A DNA stretch of 64,000 nt from Bacteroidota bacterium (lineage in GTDB: Bacteria > Bacteroidota > Bacteroidia > Chitinophagales > Chitinophagaceae): contig JAEZDA010000032.1 of NCBI GenBank assembly GCA_023433345.1, positions 17,103 through 81,102 on the forward strand, given 5' to 3'. The translations under genes were made by a program, and so were the position numbers. This document shows positions 9,213 through 17,904 of this stretch, piece by piece. Position 1 is the first letter of the stretch; every line of letters begins with the position of its first letter. Under the pieces are notes generated by a model. That model worked only from the letters and a program-made list of their open reading frames with translations. It ran no database searches and was not told the DNA's origin.

Positions 9213-10334
9213 ATGAAAAAAGCAGGGATTCTCGGTGGCGGGCAACTGGGGAGAATGCTGTTGCAGGCCGCCATCAATTACCCGGTGGAAACATTTGTGA
9301 TGGAAAACAGCGATACCTGCCCTGCCGCGCATCTTTGCCATCATTTCGTAAAAGGCGACATTTCAAATTTTGATGATGTTTACCACTTCGGGAAGAGCCT
9401 TGACGTGCTTACAATTGAGATCGAGAAAGTAAATGTGGAAGCTCTGAAAAAACTCGAAGAAGAGGGAGTAAAGGTCATTCCATCGCCCTCGGCATTAAAC
9501 ATCATTCGCGATAAAATATTACAGAAAGAATTCTATCGCGATAATGATATTCCCACTTCTCCATTTATCATTACACAGAACCTTGAAGAGCTGAAGATGC
9601 AGGAGAATTTTCTTCCTGCAGTTCACAAAGTTGCCCGCGGTGGATATGATGGTAAAGGCGTTCAGGTTATCGACACACTAACGGATATGGATAGCGGCTT
9701 TGATGCTCCGGCAATATTGGAGAAGAAAGTTGATATAAAATGTGAGATCGCGATGATGATCGCCGTGGGAATGGATGGCAACATAGCAATCTATCCCCCG
9801 GTTGATATGGTGTTTGACCATCGACTGAATCTTCTTAGTCACCAGGTTTCTCCGGCTGAATTGCCAGAGGAAATATTCTGGAAAGCGGAAGCAATTTCTC
9901 TCCGCGTAGTAAAAGGTCTTTCCAGCCCGGGGCTTTTTGCCATAGAATTGTTTTCAGATAACCAGGGCAATGTTCTTGTGAACGAGACGGCGCCACGTGT
10001 ACATAACAGCGGTCACCATACTATTGAGGGCAACTACAGCAGCCAGTTTGATATGCTGTGGCGGATCATGCTCGGTTACCCGCTGGGCAATCCCAAACCT
10101 GTGATGCAATCGGCGCTGGTGAATATTGTTGGCGCAGACGGATATTCTGGCACTCCCGTATATGAAGGCCTGGAAAAGGTACTGGCAATGGATAATGTCT
10201 TCGTTCATATTTATGGTAAAACAACCACAAATGGCGGCCGGAAGATGGGTCATATTACAATAATCAGCAACGAAAAGCAGGAATTAATACATAAAGTAAA
10301 CCAGATCAGGCACTGCCTTTCGGTTAAGGCATAA
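9213..10334 (+). CDS. purK: 5-(carboxyamino)imidazole ribonucleotide synthase
   Basis: ATP-grasp enzyme of purine synthesis that carboxylates AIR to N5-CAIR. The start MKKAGILGGGQLGRML gives the N-terminal Rossmann-like motif at 3-16. The ATP-grasp region includes KVARGGYDGKGVQVID (about 141-156) and an ILEKKVDIKCEIAMM segment near 169. The late motif NETAPRVHNSGHHTIE (about 255-270) carries substrate- and metal-binding residues. Length of 373 aa is normal. Its partner purE lies 5.6 kb downstream on the same strand, with an RND efflux operon between them. Confidence 0.96.
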   Translation: MKKAGILGGGQLGRMLLQAAINYPVETFVMENSDTCPAAHLCHHFVKGDISNFDDVYHFGKSLDVLTIEIEKVNVEALKKLEEEGVKVIPSPSALNIIRDKILQKEFYRDNDIPTSPFIITQNLEELKMQENFLPAVHKVARGGYDGKGVQVIDTLTDMDSGFDAPAILEKKVDIKCEIAMMIAVGMDGNIAIYPPVDMVFDHRLNLLSHQVSPAELPEEIFWKAEAISLRVVKGLSSPGLFAIELFSDNQGNVLVNETAPRVHNSGHHTIEGNYSSQFDMLWRIMLGYPLGNPKPVMQSALVNIVGADGYSGTPVYEGLEKVLAMDNVFVHIYGKTTTNGGRKMGHITIISNEKQELIHKVNQIRHCLSVKA

Positions 10335-10409
10335 TATTAGATTGTAAAGCAGGGTTGCAGAACCTTTAACATTTGAACGACTAATTTCGCGAAGTAAAAA
10401 AAAGAACAG

Positions 10410-11462
10410 GTGATAAAACCCATACACTATTTTTCGGCACTTCCGTTACTCATAATTTTCTTTCTTTCATGCGGTTCTAAGGAAAAAAAAATCTCAGCAA
10501 ACTCAACCAGAACGCCTCCGCCTGCTCCGGCCGTACAGGCCCACATTGTAAAAACCGTTCCGGTGGGTGAAACCCTCGAACTTTCCGGCTCGTTGATCGC
10601 AAACGAGTCAACCGAAATTTACCCGGAAATATCGGGGCGCCTTACGATGTTGAATGTTGCCGAGGGAAGGTCTGTGAGCAAAGGGACTCTCCTGGGAAAA
10701 ATATATGATGGCGACCTTCGTGCACAGTTGAATAAACTTGAAGTACAGCTAAAGGTTCAGGAACAAACGATAGGCAGATATGAAGAATTGCTGAAGATAA
10801 ATGGTGTCAGCAGGCAGGAATATGATATGATAAAACTTGAAAGCAGCAACATCCGCGCAGACATGGAAATTGTAAGAAGCAATATTAAAAGAACTGAGAT
10901 CCGCGCACCCTTCTCCGGAACTCTTGGCTTAAGAATGGTTAGTCCCGGTGCATATGTTAGTCCGCAAACCATGCTTACCACTATAAGGCAAACAAGTTCA
11001 TTAAAACTCGATTTTACGGTTCCCGAAAAATACATATCAAGGCTTCAAAAAGGAAAGACCGTTGATTTTAAAGTTGAGGGCAGTGATGACACCTACCAGG
11101 CACGCATAGCCGCAACTGAATCCGGCGTGTCAGAAGAAGACAGGAGCCTGAAACTCCGGGCTGAAGTGATTCAAAAAGACAAACGACTTTTTCCGGGAAC
11201 GTTTGTAAAAGTAATATTGGCCTTTGATGAAGATCCGGATGCAATAATGGTTCCATCCGGAGCGATCATCCCGCAGGCGCGTACAAAGCAGGTCGCTCTC
11301 TATAATAATGGAATAGTAAAGCTTGTTGATGTAACAACCGGACTCCGCGATTCTGCAATGGTCCAGATCCTTGAAGGCTTAAACGCGAATGACACCATCA
11401 TCACAACCGGGTTGATGAGGCTGAAATCGGGTGACAAGGTGAAGATCGCCGGGGTGAAATAA
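10410..11462 (+). CDS. RND efflux periplasmic adaptor, lipoprotein
   Basis: Membrane-fusion protein that links an inner-membrane RND pump to an outer-membrane channel. A lipoprotein signal ends in the lipobox FLSC, with the acylated Cys at 21. Then come a lipoyl/barrel-sandwich region (about 55-180, with EIYPEISGRLTMLNVAEG and RAPFSGTLGLRMVSPGAYV), a short coiled hairpin (about 100-150), and beta-barrel and membrane-proximal domains. Length of 350 aa is normal. The start is GTG at 10410. It is the first gene of a three-gene operon with the pump (63 nt downstream) and the TolC-like channel. Confidence 0.92.
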   Translation: MIKPIHYFSALPLLIIFFLSCGSKEKKISANSTRTPPPAPAVQAHIVKTVPVGETLELSGSLIANESTEIYPEISGRLTMLNVAEGRSVSKGTLLGKIYDGDLRAQLNKLEVQLKVQEQTIGRYEELLKINGVSRQEYDMIKLESSNIRADMEIVRSNIKRTEIRAPFSGTLGLRMVSPGAYVSPQTMLTTIRQTSSLKLDFTVPEKYISRLQKGKTVDFKVEGSDDTYQARIAATESGVSEEDRSLKLRAEVIQKDKRLFPGTFVKVILAFDEDPDAIMVPSGAIIPQARTKQVALYNNGIVKLVDVTTGLRDSAMVQILEGLNANDTIITTGLMRLKSGDKVKIAGVK

Positions 11463-11525
11463 TTGAAATAGATTTTTTTATACGACCTGCGTTTAAGCAG
11501 GGATCATGTAAAACTTATATAGGGC

Positions 11526-14500
11526 ATGAACATTTCTGAATTTAGTTTAAGGCGGCCCGTTTTTGCAATTGTTCTGAACATCGTTATCATTTTGTTTGGC
11601 ATTATTGGTTACACATTTTTAGGTGTAAGGGATTATCCTGCCCTCGACCCGCCCAACATTAATGTGCGCACTTCTTACCCCGGTGCGAATGCTGAAATCA
11701 TAGAAACGCAGATCACCGAACCGCTTGAAAAAGCCGTTAACAGCATTGCCGGAATTGAAAATATCACTTCGAGGAGTTCGCAGGGCACGAGTAACATTAC
11801 TGTAGAATTCAAGTTGGGAACAAACCTTGAGGAAGCGGCCAATGATGTGCGTGATAAGGTATCTCAGGCCCAACGAAACCTTCCCACAGATCTTGATGCA
11901 CCACCCGTTGTCAGCAAGGCCGATGCAAGCAATGACCCTGTGGTGATCATGCTGCTGAAAAGCGACGTAAGGAACTCGCTGGACATGACCGAGTATGCAA
12001 ACAACAATCTTGTTGAAAGAATTCAAACCGTTCCCGGCGTAAGTGGTGTAAACATTTGGGGAGAGAAACAATATGCAATGCGCATCTGGTTCAATCCTAC
12101 AAAGATGGCGGCGTATTCCTTAACACCGCAGGATATACAAAGAGCATTGCTGCGCGAAAATGTGGAACTACCTGCGGGAAAGATCTCCGGTGATGCGACC
12201 GAACTCGGGATACGAACATTCGGAAAGCTTAACACAGAAGAAGAGTTTAATAACCTTATCATTAAAAATATAAACGGTACAGATATCAGGTTGAAAGATA
12301 TCGGTGAAGCTGTTCTTGGGCCTGAAAACGAAGAAAGCGTTTTGAAAGAGTCCGGCGTACCGATGCTGGCAATAGCCATCATACCTCAGCCCGGCACAAA
12401 CTACATCGCAATATCAGATGAGGTTAAAAAAAGACTTGAAGAAATTAAAGCTGATCTGCCGGCAGACATACAATTGGAAATTTCATCCGATACAACCGAC
12501 AGCATCAGAAAGTCTATCAGTGAAGTAAAAGAAACACTTCTCATCGCATTCATACTCGTGGTGCTGATCGTTTACCTCTTCTTCCGCGACTGGCTGATCG
12601 CTCTTCGACCTCTTGTTGACATCCCGGTTTCTCTCCTCGGAGCATTCTTTATAATGTATTTAAGCGGGTTTACGATTAACGTGCTTTCATTACTTGCCAT
12701 TGTACTGGCCACGGGCCTTGTGGTAGACGATGGTATCGTTGTTACCGAGAACATCTATAAAAAGATGGAAAAAGGAGTGAACAAATGGAAAGCGGCAAGG
12801 GATGGTTCCAAGGAGATCTATTTCGCAGTTATATCCACCTCCATTACACTCGCGGTTGTGTTTCTTCCAATCATCTTCCTGGAAGGCTTTGTTGGCCGCC
12901 TCTTCCGTGAATTCGGAATTGTAGTGGCGGGAGCGGTTCTTATATCTGCTTTCGTTTCACTAACGTTAACGCCTGTACTAAATGTGAAACTTGCAAGAAA
13001 GGAGTTCAAGCATTCCCGGTTTTACAATGCCACGGAACCGTTTTTCAGAAGAATGGAAAATGGCTACAGAAGTGCATTGAATGGTTTTATGAAAGTACGT
13101 GGCATGGCATGGGTGATTGTACTTGCATGTGTAGGAATCATCTTCCTACTTGGCTCAGGGCTCCAGGAAGAACTTGCACCGATGGAAGATAAAAGCCAGT
13201 TCAGGCTGAACGTTACCGCTCCCGAAGGCACCGCTTATGATGCCATGGACAAGTACATGGATAAGATCACACAGTTTCTTATTGATTCATTGCCTGAGAA
13301 AAAATATTTAACAAGCATGACGGCTCCCGGTTTCTCAACAGGAACCGCAAACTCCGGCTTTGTAAGGGTGGCGCTTGTTGAGCCTCACGAAAGGGAAAGA
13401 AGCCAGCAGGAAATTGTAAACTGGGTGAACAGGAAAATGTCAAAGTTTAATGAAGGCCGTGTTTTTGCCACGCAAGACCAAACGATACAGGTATCACGGA
13501 GAAGCGGGCAGCCCGTTCAATTTGTTATACAGAATGTAAACTCTGATAAAATAAAAGATGCCCTGCCAAGATTATTGGAGGCCGCGAATAGAAGTGAAGT
13601 GCTTTCGGGTGTTGATGCAGATCTTAAATTCAATAAGCCCGAATTGCGTATCAGCATAGACAGGTTAAAGGCCAGCGAACTGGGAGTAAGTGTACAGGAT
13701 ATTTCTGAAACCCTTCAACTTGCGCTCAGCAACCAGCGGATGGGATATTTTACCCGATCGGGAAAACAGTATTCAGTGATCGGCCAGGTTGAACGCAGGG
13801 ACAGAGATGACCCGAACGATCTCACGAATATTTACGTAACGAACAGCGAGGGCAACCCGGTTCCGCTTCTCAGCCTGCTTAATATTGATGAAGATGTTAC
13901 TCCTCCTACGCTTTATCACTTCAACCGTTACCGCTCTGCAACAATTTCCAGCGGGCTTGCGGAGGGAAAGACAATCGGGGACGGATTGAAAGAGATACGG
14001 GCCATTGCCGACACCATCCTGGATCCAAGTTTCCGAACGGCGCTATCAGGAGCTTCAAAGGATTATGCTGAAAGTTCAGGCAACACTTATTTTGCCTTCT
14101 TCCTCGCACTTATCCTGATCTTCCTTGTGCTCGCGGCACAGTTTGAAAGCTTCATTGACCCCTTCACAATAATGGTTACAGTACCGCTAGCCATTGCGGG
14201 GGCCGTATTGTGCCTATGGATATTTGATCAAACCCTCAACATATTCTCTCAGATAGGAATGATAATGCTGATAGGCCTTGTAACAAAGAATGGAATTCTT
14301 ATAGTTGAATTTGCAAACCATAAGCAGCGGGAAGAAGGAATGCAAAAGATACCGGCAGTTATAGACGCAGCAGTCGGCAGGTTCAGGCCTATCCTTATGA
14401 CGAGTCTTGCAATGTCATTGGGAGCATTGCCCCTGGCTCTTTCCCTTGGAGATGCATCAACGAGTCGTATTCCACTTGGGATAGTGATCACAGGTGGCGT

Positions 14501-14624
14501 ATTGTTCTCGCTGATATTAACCCTATTTGTAATTCCGGCAGTATACACCTTCCTTTCCACTAAAAAGAAGAGGTCAGTTTACGATTCACCGGAAATGATG
14601 GAAGCTGAAACAGCCTTAGCATGA
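11526..14624 (+). CDS. RND efflux pump, AcrB-like permease
   Basis: Proton-driven inner-membrane exporter of the HAE-RND family. The N-terminus MNISEFSLRRPVFAIVLNIV is typical. The protein of 1032 aa shows two sets of membrane helices (TM1 at about 10-30, TM2-7 at about 335-545, TM8-13 at about 855-1010) around two large periplasmic loops. The proton-relay aspartates are in GLVVDDGIVVTENI near 398-411. LITKNGILIVEFAN-type sequence (here LVTKNGILIVEFAN) occurs in the second half near 918. Its stop overlaps the start of the TolC-like gene in an ATGA arrangement, which indicates coupled translation. Substrate cannot be told from sequence. Confidence 0.95.
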   Translation: MNISEFSLRRPVFAIVLNIVIILFGIIGYTFLGVRDYPALDPPNINVRTSYPGANAEIIETQITEPLEKAVNSIAGIENITSRSSQGTSNITVEFKLGTNLEEAANDVRDKVSQAQRNLPTDLDAPPVVSKADASNDPVVIMLLKSDVRNSLDMTEYANNNLVERIQTVPGVSGVNIWGEKQYAMRIWFNPTKMAAYSLTPQDIQRALLRENVELPAGKISGDATELGIRTFGKLNTEEEFNNLIIKNINGTDIRLKDIGEAVLGPENEESVLKESGVPMLAIAIIPQPGTNYIAISDEVKKRLEEIKADLPADIQLEISSDTTDSIRKSISEVKETLLIAFILVVLIVYLFFRDWLIALRPLVDIPVSLLGAFFIMYLSGFTINVLSLLAIVLATGLVVDDGIVVTENIYKKMEKGVNKWKAARDGSKEIYFAVISTSITLAVVFLPIIFLEGFVGRLFREFGIVVAGAVLISAFVSLTLTPVLNVKLARKEFKHSRFYNATEPFFRRMENGYRSALNGFMKVRGMAWVIVLACVGIIFLLGSGLQEELAPMEDKSQFRLNVTAPEGTAYDAMDKYMDKITQFLIDSLPEKKYLTSMTAPGFSTGTANSGFVRVALVEPHERERSQQEIVNWVNRKMSKFNEGRVFATQDQTIQVSRRSGQPVQFVIQNVNSDKIKDALPRLLEAANRSEVLSGVDADLKFNKPELRISIDRLKASELGVSVQDISETLQLALSNQRMGYFTRSGKQYSVIGQVERRDRDDPNDLTNIYVTNSEGNPVPLLSLLNIDEDVTPPTLYHFNRYRSATISSGLAEGKTIGDGLKEIRAIADTILDPSFRTALSGASKDYAESSGNTYFAFFLALILIFLVLAAQFESFIDPFTIMVTVPLAIAGAVLCLWIFDQTLNIFSQIGMIMLIGLVTKNGILIVEFANHKQREEGMQKIPAVIDAAVGRFRPILMTSLAMSLGALPLALSLGDASTSRIPLGIVITGGVLFSLILTLFVIPAVYTFLSTKKKRSVYDSPEMMEAETALA

Positions 14625-15937
14625 AGAGAAAGATAACAGGAACGATAATATTGCTGTGCTTCACCGCTGTATCTTTTGCCCAGCGCATACTCACGGTAGA
14701 AGAAGCGGTTGCGATCACTCTGCAGAACAATTACGACATCCGTTTGTTGCGTAACGATTCCACTCTTTTTGAGCTTACTAACAGTTACGCCTATGCGGCA
14801 TTTCTTCCCAGGCTTAACGGCTCTACAGCACTCTTGTATAACGTAAATAATTCGAGGCAGGAGCTTGCAGATGGCACGAAGCGCGAACAGGATAATCTTC
14901 GATCAAATAATCTTTCCGCCTCGCTTAATTTAAACTGGACAATTTTCGACGGGTTTAAAATGTTTGCCACGCGGGATAAACTTGCAAAATTCGTTCAGCT
15001 CGGCAAGTGGAATGTAAGAAACCAGGTGATAAATTCTGTTGCCTCAGTGATAAACACCTATTATAATGTAGTGAGCCAAAAGCAAAGACTCAAAGCGCTG
15101 GACGACCAGATGGCCCTGAACGAGGAAAGGATCACACAGGCTGATAAAAAGCTTTCCGTTGGCCTCGGCGCCAAACCTGAACTGCTTCAGGCCCGGTTAG
15201 ATCTGAATGCCCAAAAGGCTGAAAGACTTAACCAACTTACGCTAATGGTTCAAATGAAGGAAGAACTTAATCGAGAGATGGCCATTGCTCCCGGTACGGA
15301 TTACGATGTCACTGATTCGATCCCTATCGATCATTCGCTAACGGTTGCAGATGTGTATGCCGGGGCGGACAGTAATAATCCCGCGCTCCAGGCCGCCGGC
15401 ACTCAAATAAATATTGCGCAACTTTCATTAAAAGAAAGAAGGGCTGAGCGCTTCCCTGTACTCGGAGTGAATGCTGCATATAATTTCTCGCGGAATACCA
15501 ATAAGGCGGTGATCAACCCCTTCACCACCCTCTTTAACCAGAATCATGGCTTTAACTATGGTCTTACGGCAACCATCCCGATCTTTAATGGGTTTACTGT
15601 TAAACGCCAGATCAGGGAGGCGGAGATCGAAATTGACTACCGGAAATTGATCTATGATTTTGAGAAATTAAAAATCAATTCCGCTGTTACAAGTGCATAC
15701 CGTGCGTTTGAAATGCAAAAGCAAACTCTGGCTCTTGAAGAGGAGAATATTGAATCAGCGAAAGAAAATGTAAGCATAGCTGCTGAGCGCTACCGCCTTG
15801 GCTTGTCCACCATTCTTGAATTGCGGGAAAGCCAGCGAAGTTTGTCTGATGCCTACACAAGGCTTATCAATGCGCGCTATAATGCGAAGGTTTCCGAAAC
15901 TGAGTTGCTAAGACTGCGCGGAGATTTGGTGAGATAG
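14621..15937 (+). CDS. TolC-family outer-membrane efflux channel
   Basis: Outer-membrane channel for the RND pump encoded just upstream. A signal peptide spans residues 1-21 (ending SFAQ). Two outer-membrane efflux repeats follow, each with a long helical hairpin and a beta-strand segment such as LNLNWTIFDGFKMFATRD in the first half and GLTATIPIFNGFTVKRQI in the second. Length of 438 aa matches the family. The start codon overlaps the pump stop by 4 nt. It is followed 28 nt later by purE, so purE may be read from the efflux operon. Confidence 0.93.
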   Translation: MKRKITGTIILLCFTAVSFAQRILTVEEAVAITLQNNYDIRLLRNDSTLFELTNSYAYAAFLPRLNGSTALLYNVNNSRQELADGTKREQDNLRSNNLSASLNLNWTIFDGFKMFATRDKLAKFVQLGKWNVRNQVINSVASVINTYYNVVSQKQRLKALDDQMALNEERITQADKKLSVGLGAKPELLQARLDLNAQKAERLNQLTLMVQMKEELNREMAIAPGTDYDVTDSIPIDHSLTVADVYAGADSNNPALQAAGTQINIAQLSLKERRAERFPVLGVNAAYNFSRNTNKAVINPFTTLFNQNHGFNYGLTATIPIFNGFTVKRQIREAEIEIDYRKLIYDFEKLKINSAVTSAYRAFEMQKQTLALEEENIESAKENVSIAAERYRLGLSTILELRESQRSLSDAYTRLINARYNAKVSETELLRLRGDLVR

Positions 15938-15965
15938 TTTACTTTTATGCCAAATAGATAAAGGT

Positions 15966-16442
15966 ATGGTTGCAATTATCATGGGCAGCGAAAGTGATCT
16001 TACAGTGATGCAGGGTGCAGCCGATATGCTCAAAGAATTCAACATTCCATATTCCCTGGGTATCGTTTCAGCGCATCGCACGCCTGATCTGATGAGAAGC
16101 TTTTCTACTTCGGCAAGGGAAAAAGGCATTAAAGTGATCATCGCCGGAGCCGGCGGCGCAGCTCATCTCCCGGGCATGGTTGCAGCCTACACTTCACTTC
16201 CGGTGATCGGCGTTCCCGTAAAATCTTCAAACTCAATAGACGGCTGGGATTCTATTCTTTCCATCCTGCAGATGCCCACGGGCGTGCCCGTTGCTACGGT
16301 AGCACTTAATGCGGCGAAAAATGCAGGTATTCTCGCAGCCCAGATAATAGGAGCATCTGATGATGCCATTGCCTTCGAATTGGACAACTATAAAAAGCGT
16401 CTACAGGACGATGTTAGCGCAATGATCGCCCGCCTGGGATAA
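15966..16442 (+). CDS. purE: N5-carboxyaminoimidazole ribonucleotide mutase
   Basis: Moves the carboxyl group of N5-CAIR to give CAIR in purine synthesis. The class I PurE motifs are all present: MGSESDL near 8-14, the catalytic SAHRTPD near 37-43, and AGAGGAAHLPGMVAAYTSLP near 62-81. Length of 158 aa is normal. It completes the reaction begun by PurK, but the two genes are separated by the RND efflux operon. It begins 28 nt after the TolC-like gene. Confidence 0.97.
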   Translation: MVAIIMGSESDLTVMQGAADMLKEFNIPYSLGIVSAHRTPDLMRSFSTSAREKGIKVIIAGAGGAAHLPGMVAAYTSLPVIGVPVKSSNSIDGWDSILSILQMPTGVPVATVALNAAKNAGILAAQIIGASDDAIAFELDNYKKRLQDDVSAMIARLG

Positions 16443-16543
16443 GATTTACAGCTTCTGCCTGCCTTTCAAAAAACAGTATTGTCCTTGTTTTTACCCGTTT
16501 ATCAATAATTTGATAAAAACCTTTCGTATGGCTATTTTGTAGC

Positions 16544-16551
16544 TATTTTTG
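16544..16551 (+). promoter_or_regulatory. TAnnTTTG -7 element before the M16 operon
   Basis: TATTTTTG lies 18 nt before the ATG at 16570. A TTTC at 16522-16525, 18 nt upstream of the element, is a weak -33 candidate. This suggests the M16 pair has its own promoter separate from purE. Confidence 0.4.
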
Positions 16552-16569
16552 TCGCAAATATTTTCAAAC

Positions 16570-17883
16570 ATGATCAGAATTAAACTTTTCTTTCTTTTGA
16601 TGTGCCTGGCCTCCGTGGGAGTGGCGCAGAAGGTAACATTTCAGGAATATGATCTTAAGAACGGGTTGCATGTTGTGCTTCACCAGGATAAGACCGCCCC
16701 TGTAGTTGCCGTTTCAGTGATGTACCATGTGGGCAGCAAGGATGAAAATCCTGAACGAACCGGCTTTGCGCACTTTTTTGAACACCTTTTATTTGAAGGT
16801 TCAAAAAACATCAAGCGAGGCGAATTCATGAAGCTCGTTACCAGCAACGGTGGGCAAAACAATGCCAACACTACGCAGGACAGAACATTTTATTATGAGT
16901 TATTTCCAAGCAATAATCTCGAAACAGGTTTGTGGTTGGAAAGTGAGCGTTTAATGCATCCCGTTATCAACGAGATCGGCGTAAAAACTCAAAATGAAGT
17001 GGTAAAGGAAGAGAAACGTATGCGTGTTGACAACCAACCGTACGGAAATTTCATTGCTGAAGTTATGAAACGTCTCTTCACAAAGCATCCCTACAATTGG
17101 GTGACCATCGGAAGCCTTGAACACCTGGATGCTGCAACATTGGATGAGTTTATCGCTTTCAACAAAAAATATTACGTTCCAAACAATGCAGTTTTGGTAA
17201 TTGCCGGAGACATAGAATTCGACAAAACGAAAGACCTTGTTGAAAAATATTTTGGTGAAATTCCTGCAGGTGCTCCTGTGCCTAAGGTAAATATCAAGGA
17301 AGAGCCCATTACAAAACAAATTGTAGACACTGCTTATGATGCCAACATCCAGATCCCTGCGATAATGACCGCATACAGAACGCCGGGAATGACTGAAAAA
17401 GAGTCAATGGCATTGCAACTCGCTTCAGATGTACTCAGCCAGGGAGCAAGCAGCCGCATGTACAAGAAAATGGTGGATGACAAGAAAAATTCTCTCCAAG
17501 TCGGCTCCTTCAATTACACCCTTGAGGACTATGGTGCTTACATCACTTATGCTTTACCATCGGGAGATGTGAAACTGGAAACGCTTCTTGCAGATATGGA
17601 CGAGGAAATTGTAAAATTGCAAAAAGACCTTATCAGCGAATCAGAGTTCACGAAAATCAGGAACCAGTTTGAAAATAATTTCGTGGGCGTAAATGCAAAA
17701 ATGCTGGGCGTTGCAGAAAATCTTGCAAACGGTTATACCTTTCATAACAAGAACACCAACAAGATAAACACTGAGCTGGATGAAATGCGCACTATCACCC
17801 GCCAGGATATTCAGAATGTTGCAAAGAAATATCTTAACCCTAACCAGCGGGTGGTGCTGTATTACCTGCCTAAGAAATCTTAA
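16570..17883 (+). CDS. Exported M16-family zinc metallopeptidase, active type
   Basis: Pitrilysin-family peptidase, expected in the periplasm. The ATG at 16570 gives a clean signal peptide (MIRIKLFFLLMCLASVGVAQ), so the longer TTG frame from 16549 is rejected. The inverted zinc motif HFFEH is at 68-72, and the third ligand Glu is in NEVVKEEKR near 148. The second half (about 220-437) is the usual M16 C-terminal domain. Length is 437 aa. It is followed after 21 nt by a second M16 gene without the zinc motif; such pairs often form a heterodimer with one active and one inactive subunit. Confidence 0.93.
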   Translation: MIRIKLFFLLMCLASVGVAQKVTFQEYDLKNGLHVVLHQDKTAPVVAVSVMYHVGSKDENPERTGFAHFFEHLLFEGSKNIKRGEFMKLVTSNGGQNNANTTQDRTFYYELFPSNNLETGLWLESERLMHPVINEIGVKTQNEVVKEEKRMRVDNQPYGNFIAEVMKRLFTKHPYNWVTIGSLEHLDAATLDEFIAFNKKYYVPNNAVLVIAGDIEFDKTKDLVEKYFGEIPAGAPVPKVNIKEEPITKQIVDTAYDANIQIPAIMTAYRTPGMTEKESMALQLASDVLSQGASSRMYKKMVDDKKNSLQVGSFNYTLEDYGAYITYALPSGDVKLETLLADMDEEIVKLQKDLISESEFTKIRNQFENNFVGVNAKMLGVAENLANGYTFHNKNTNKINTELDEMRTITRQDIQNVAKKYLNPNQRVVLYYLPKKS

Positions 17884-17904
17884 TTACTGCCAAAAAACAA
17901 CAAA

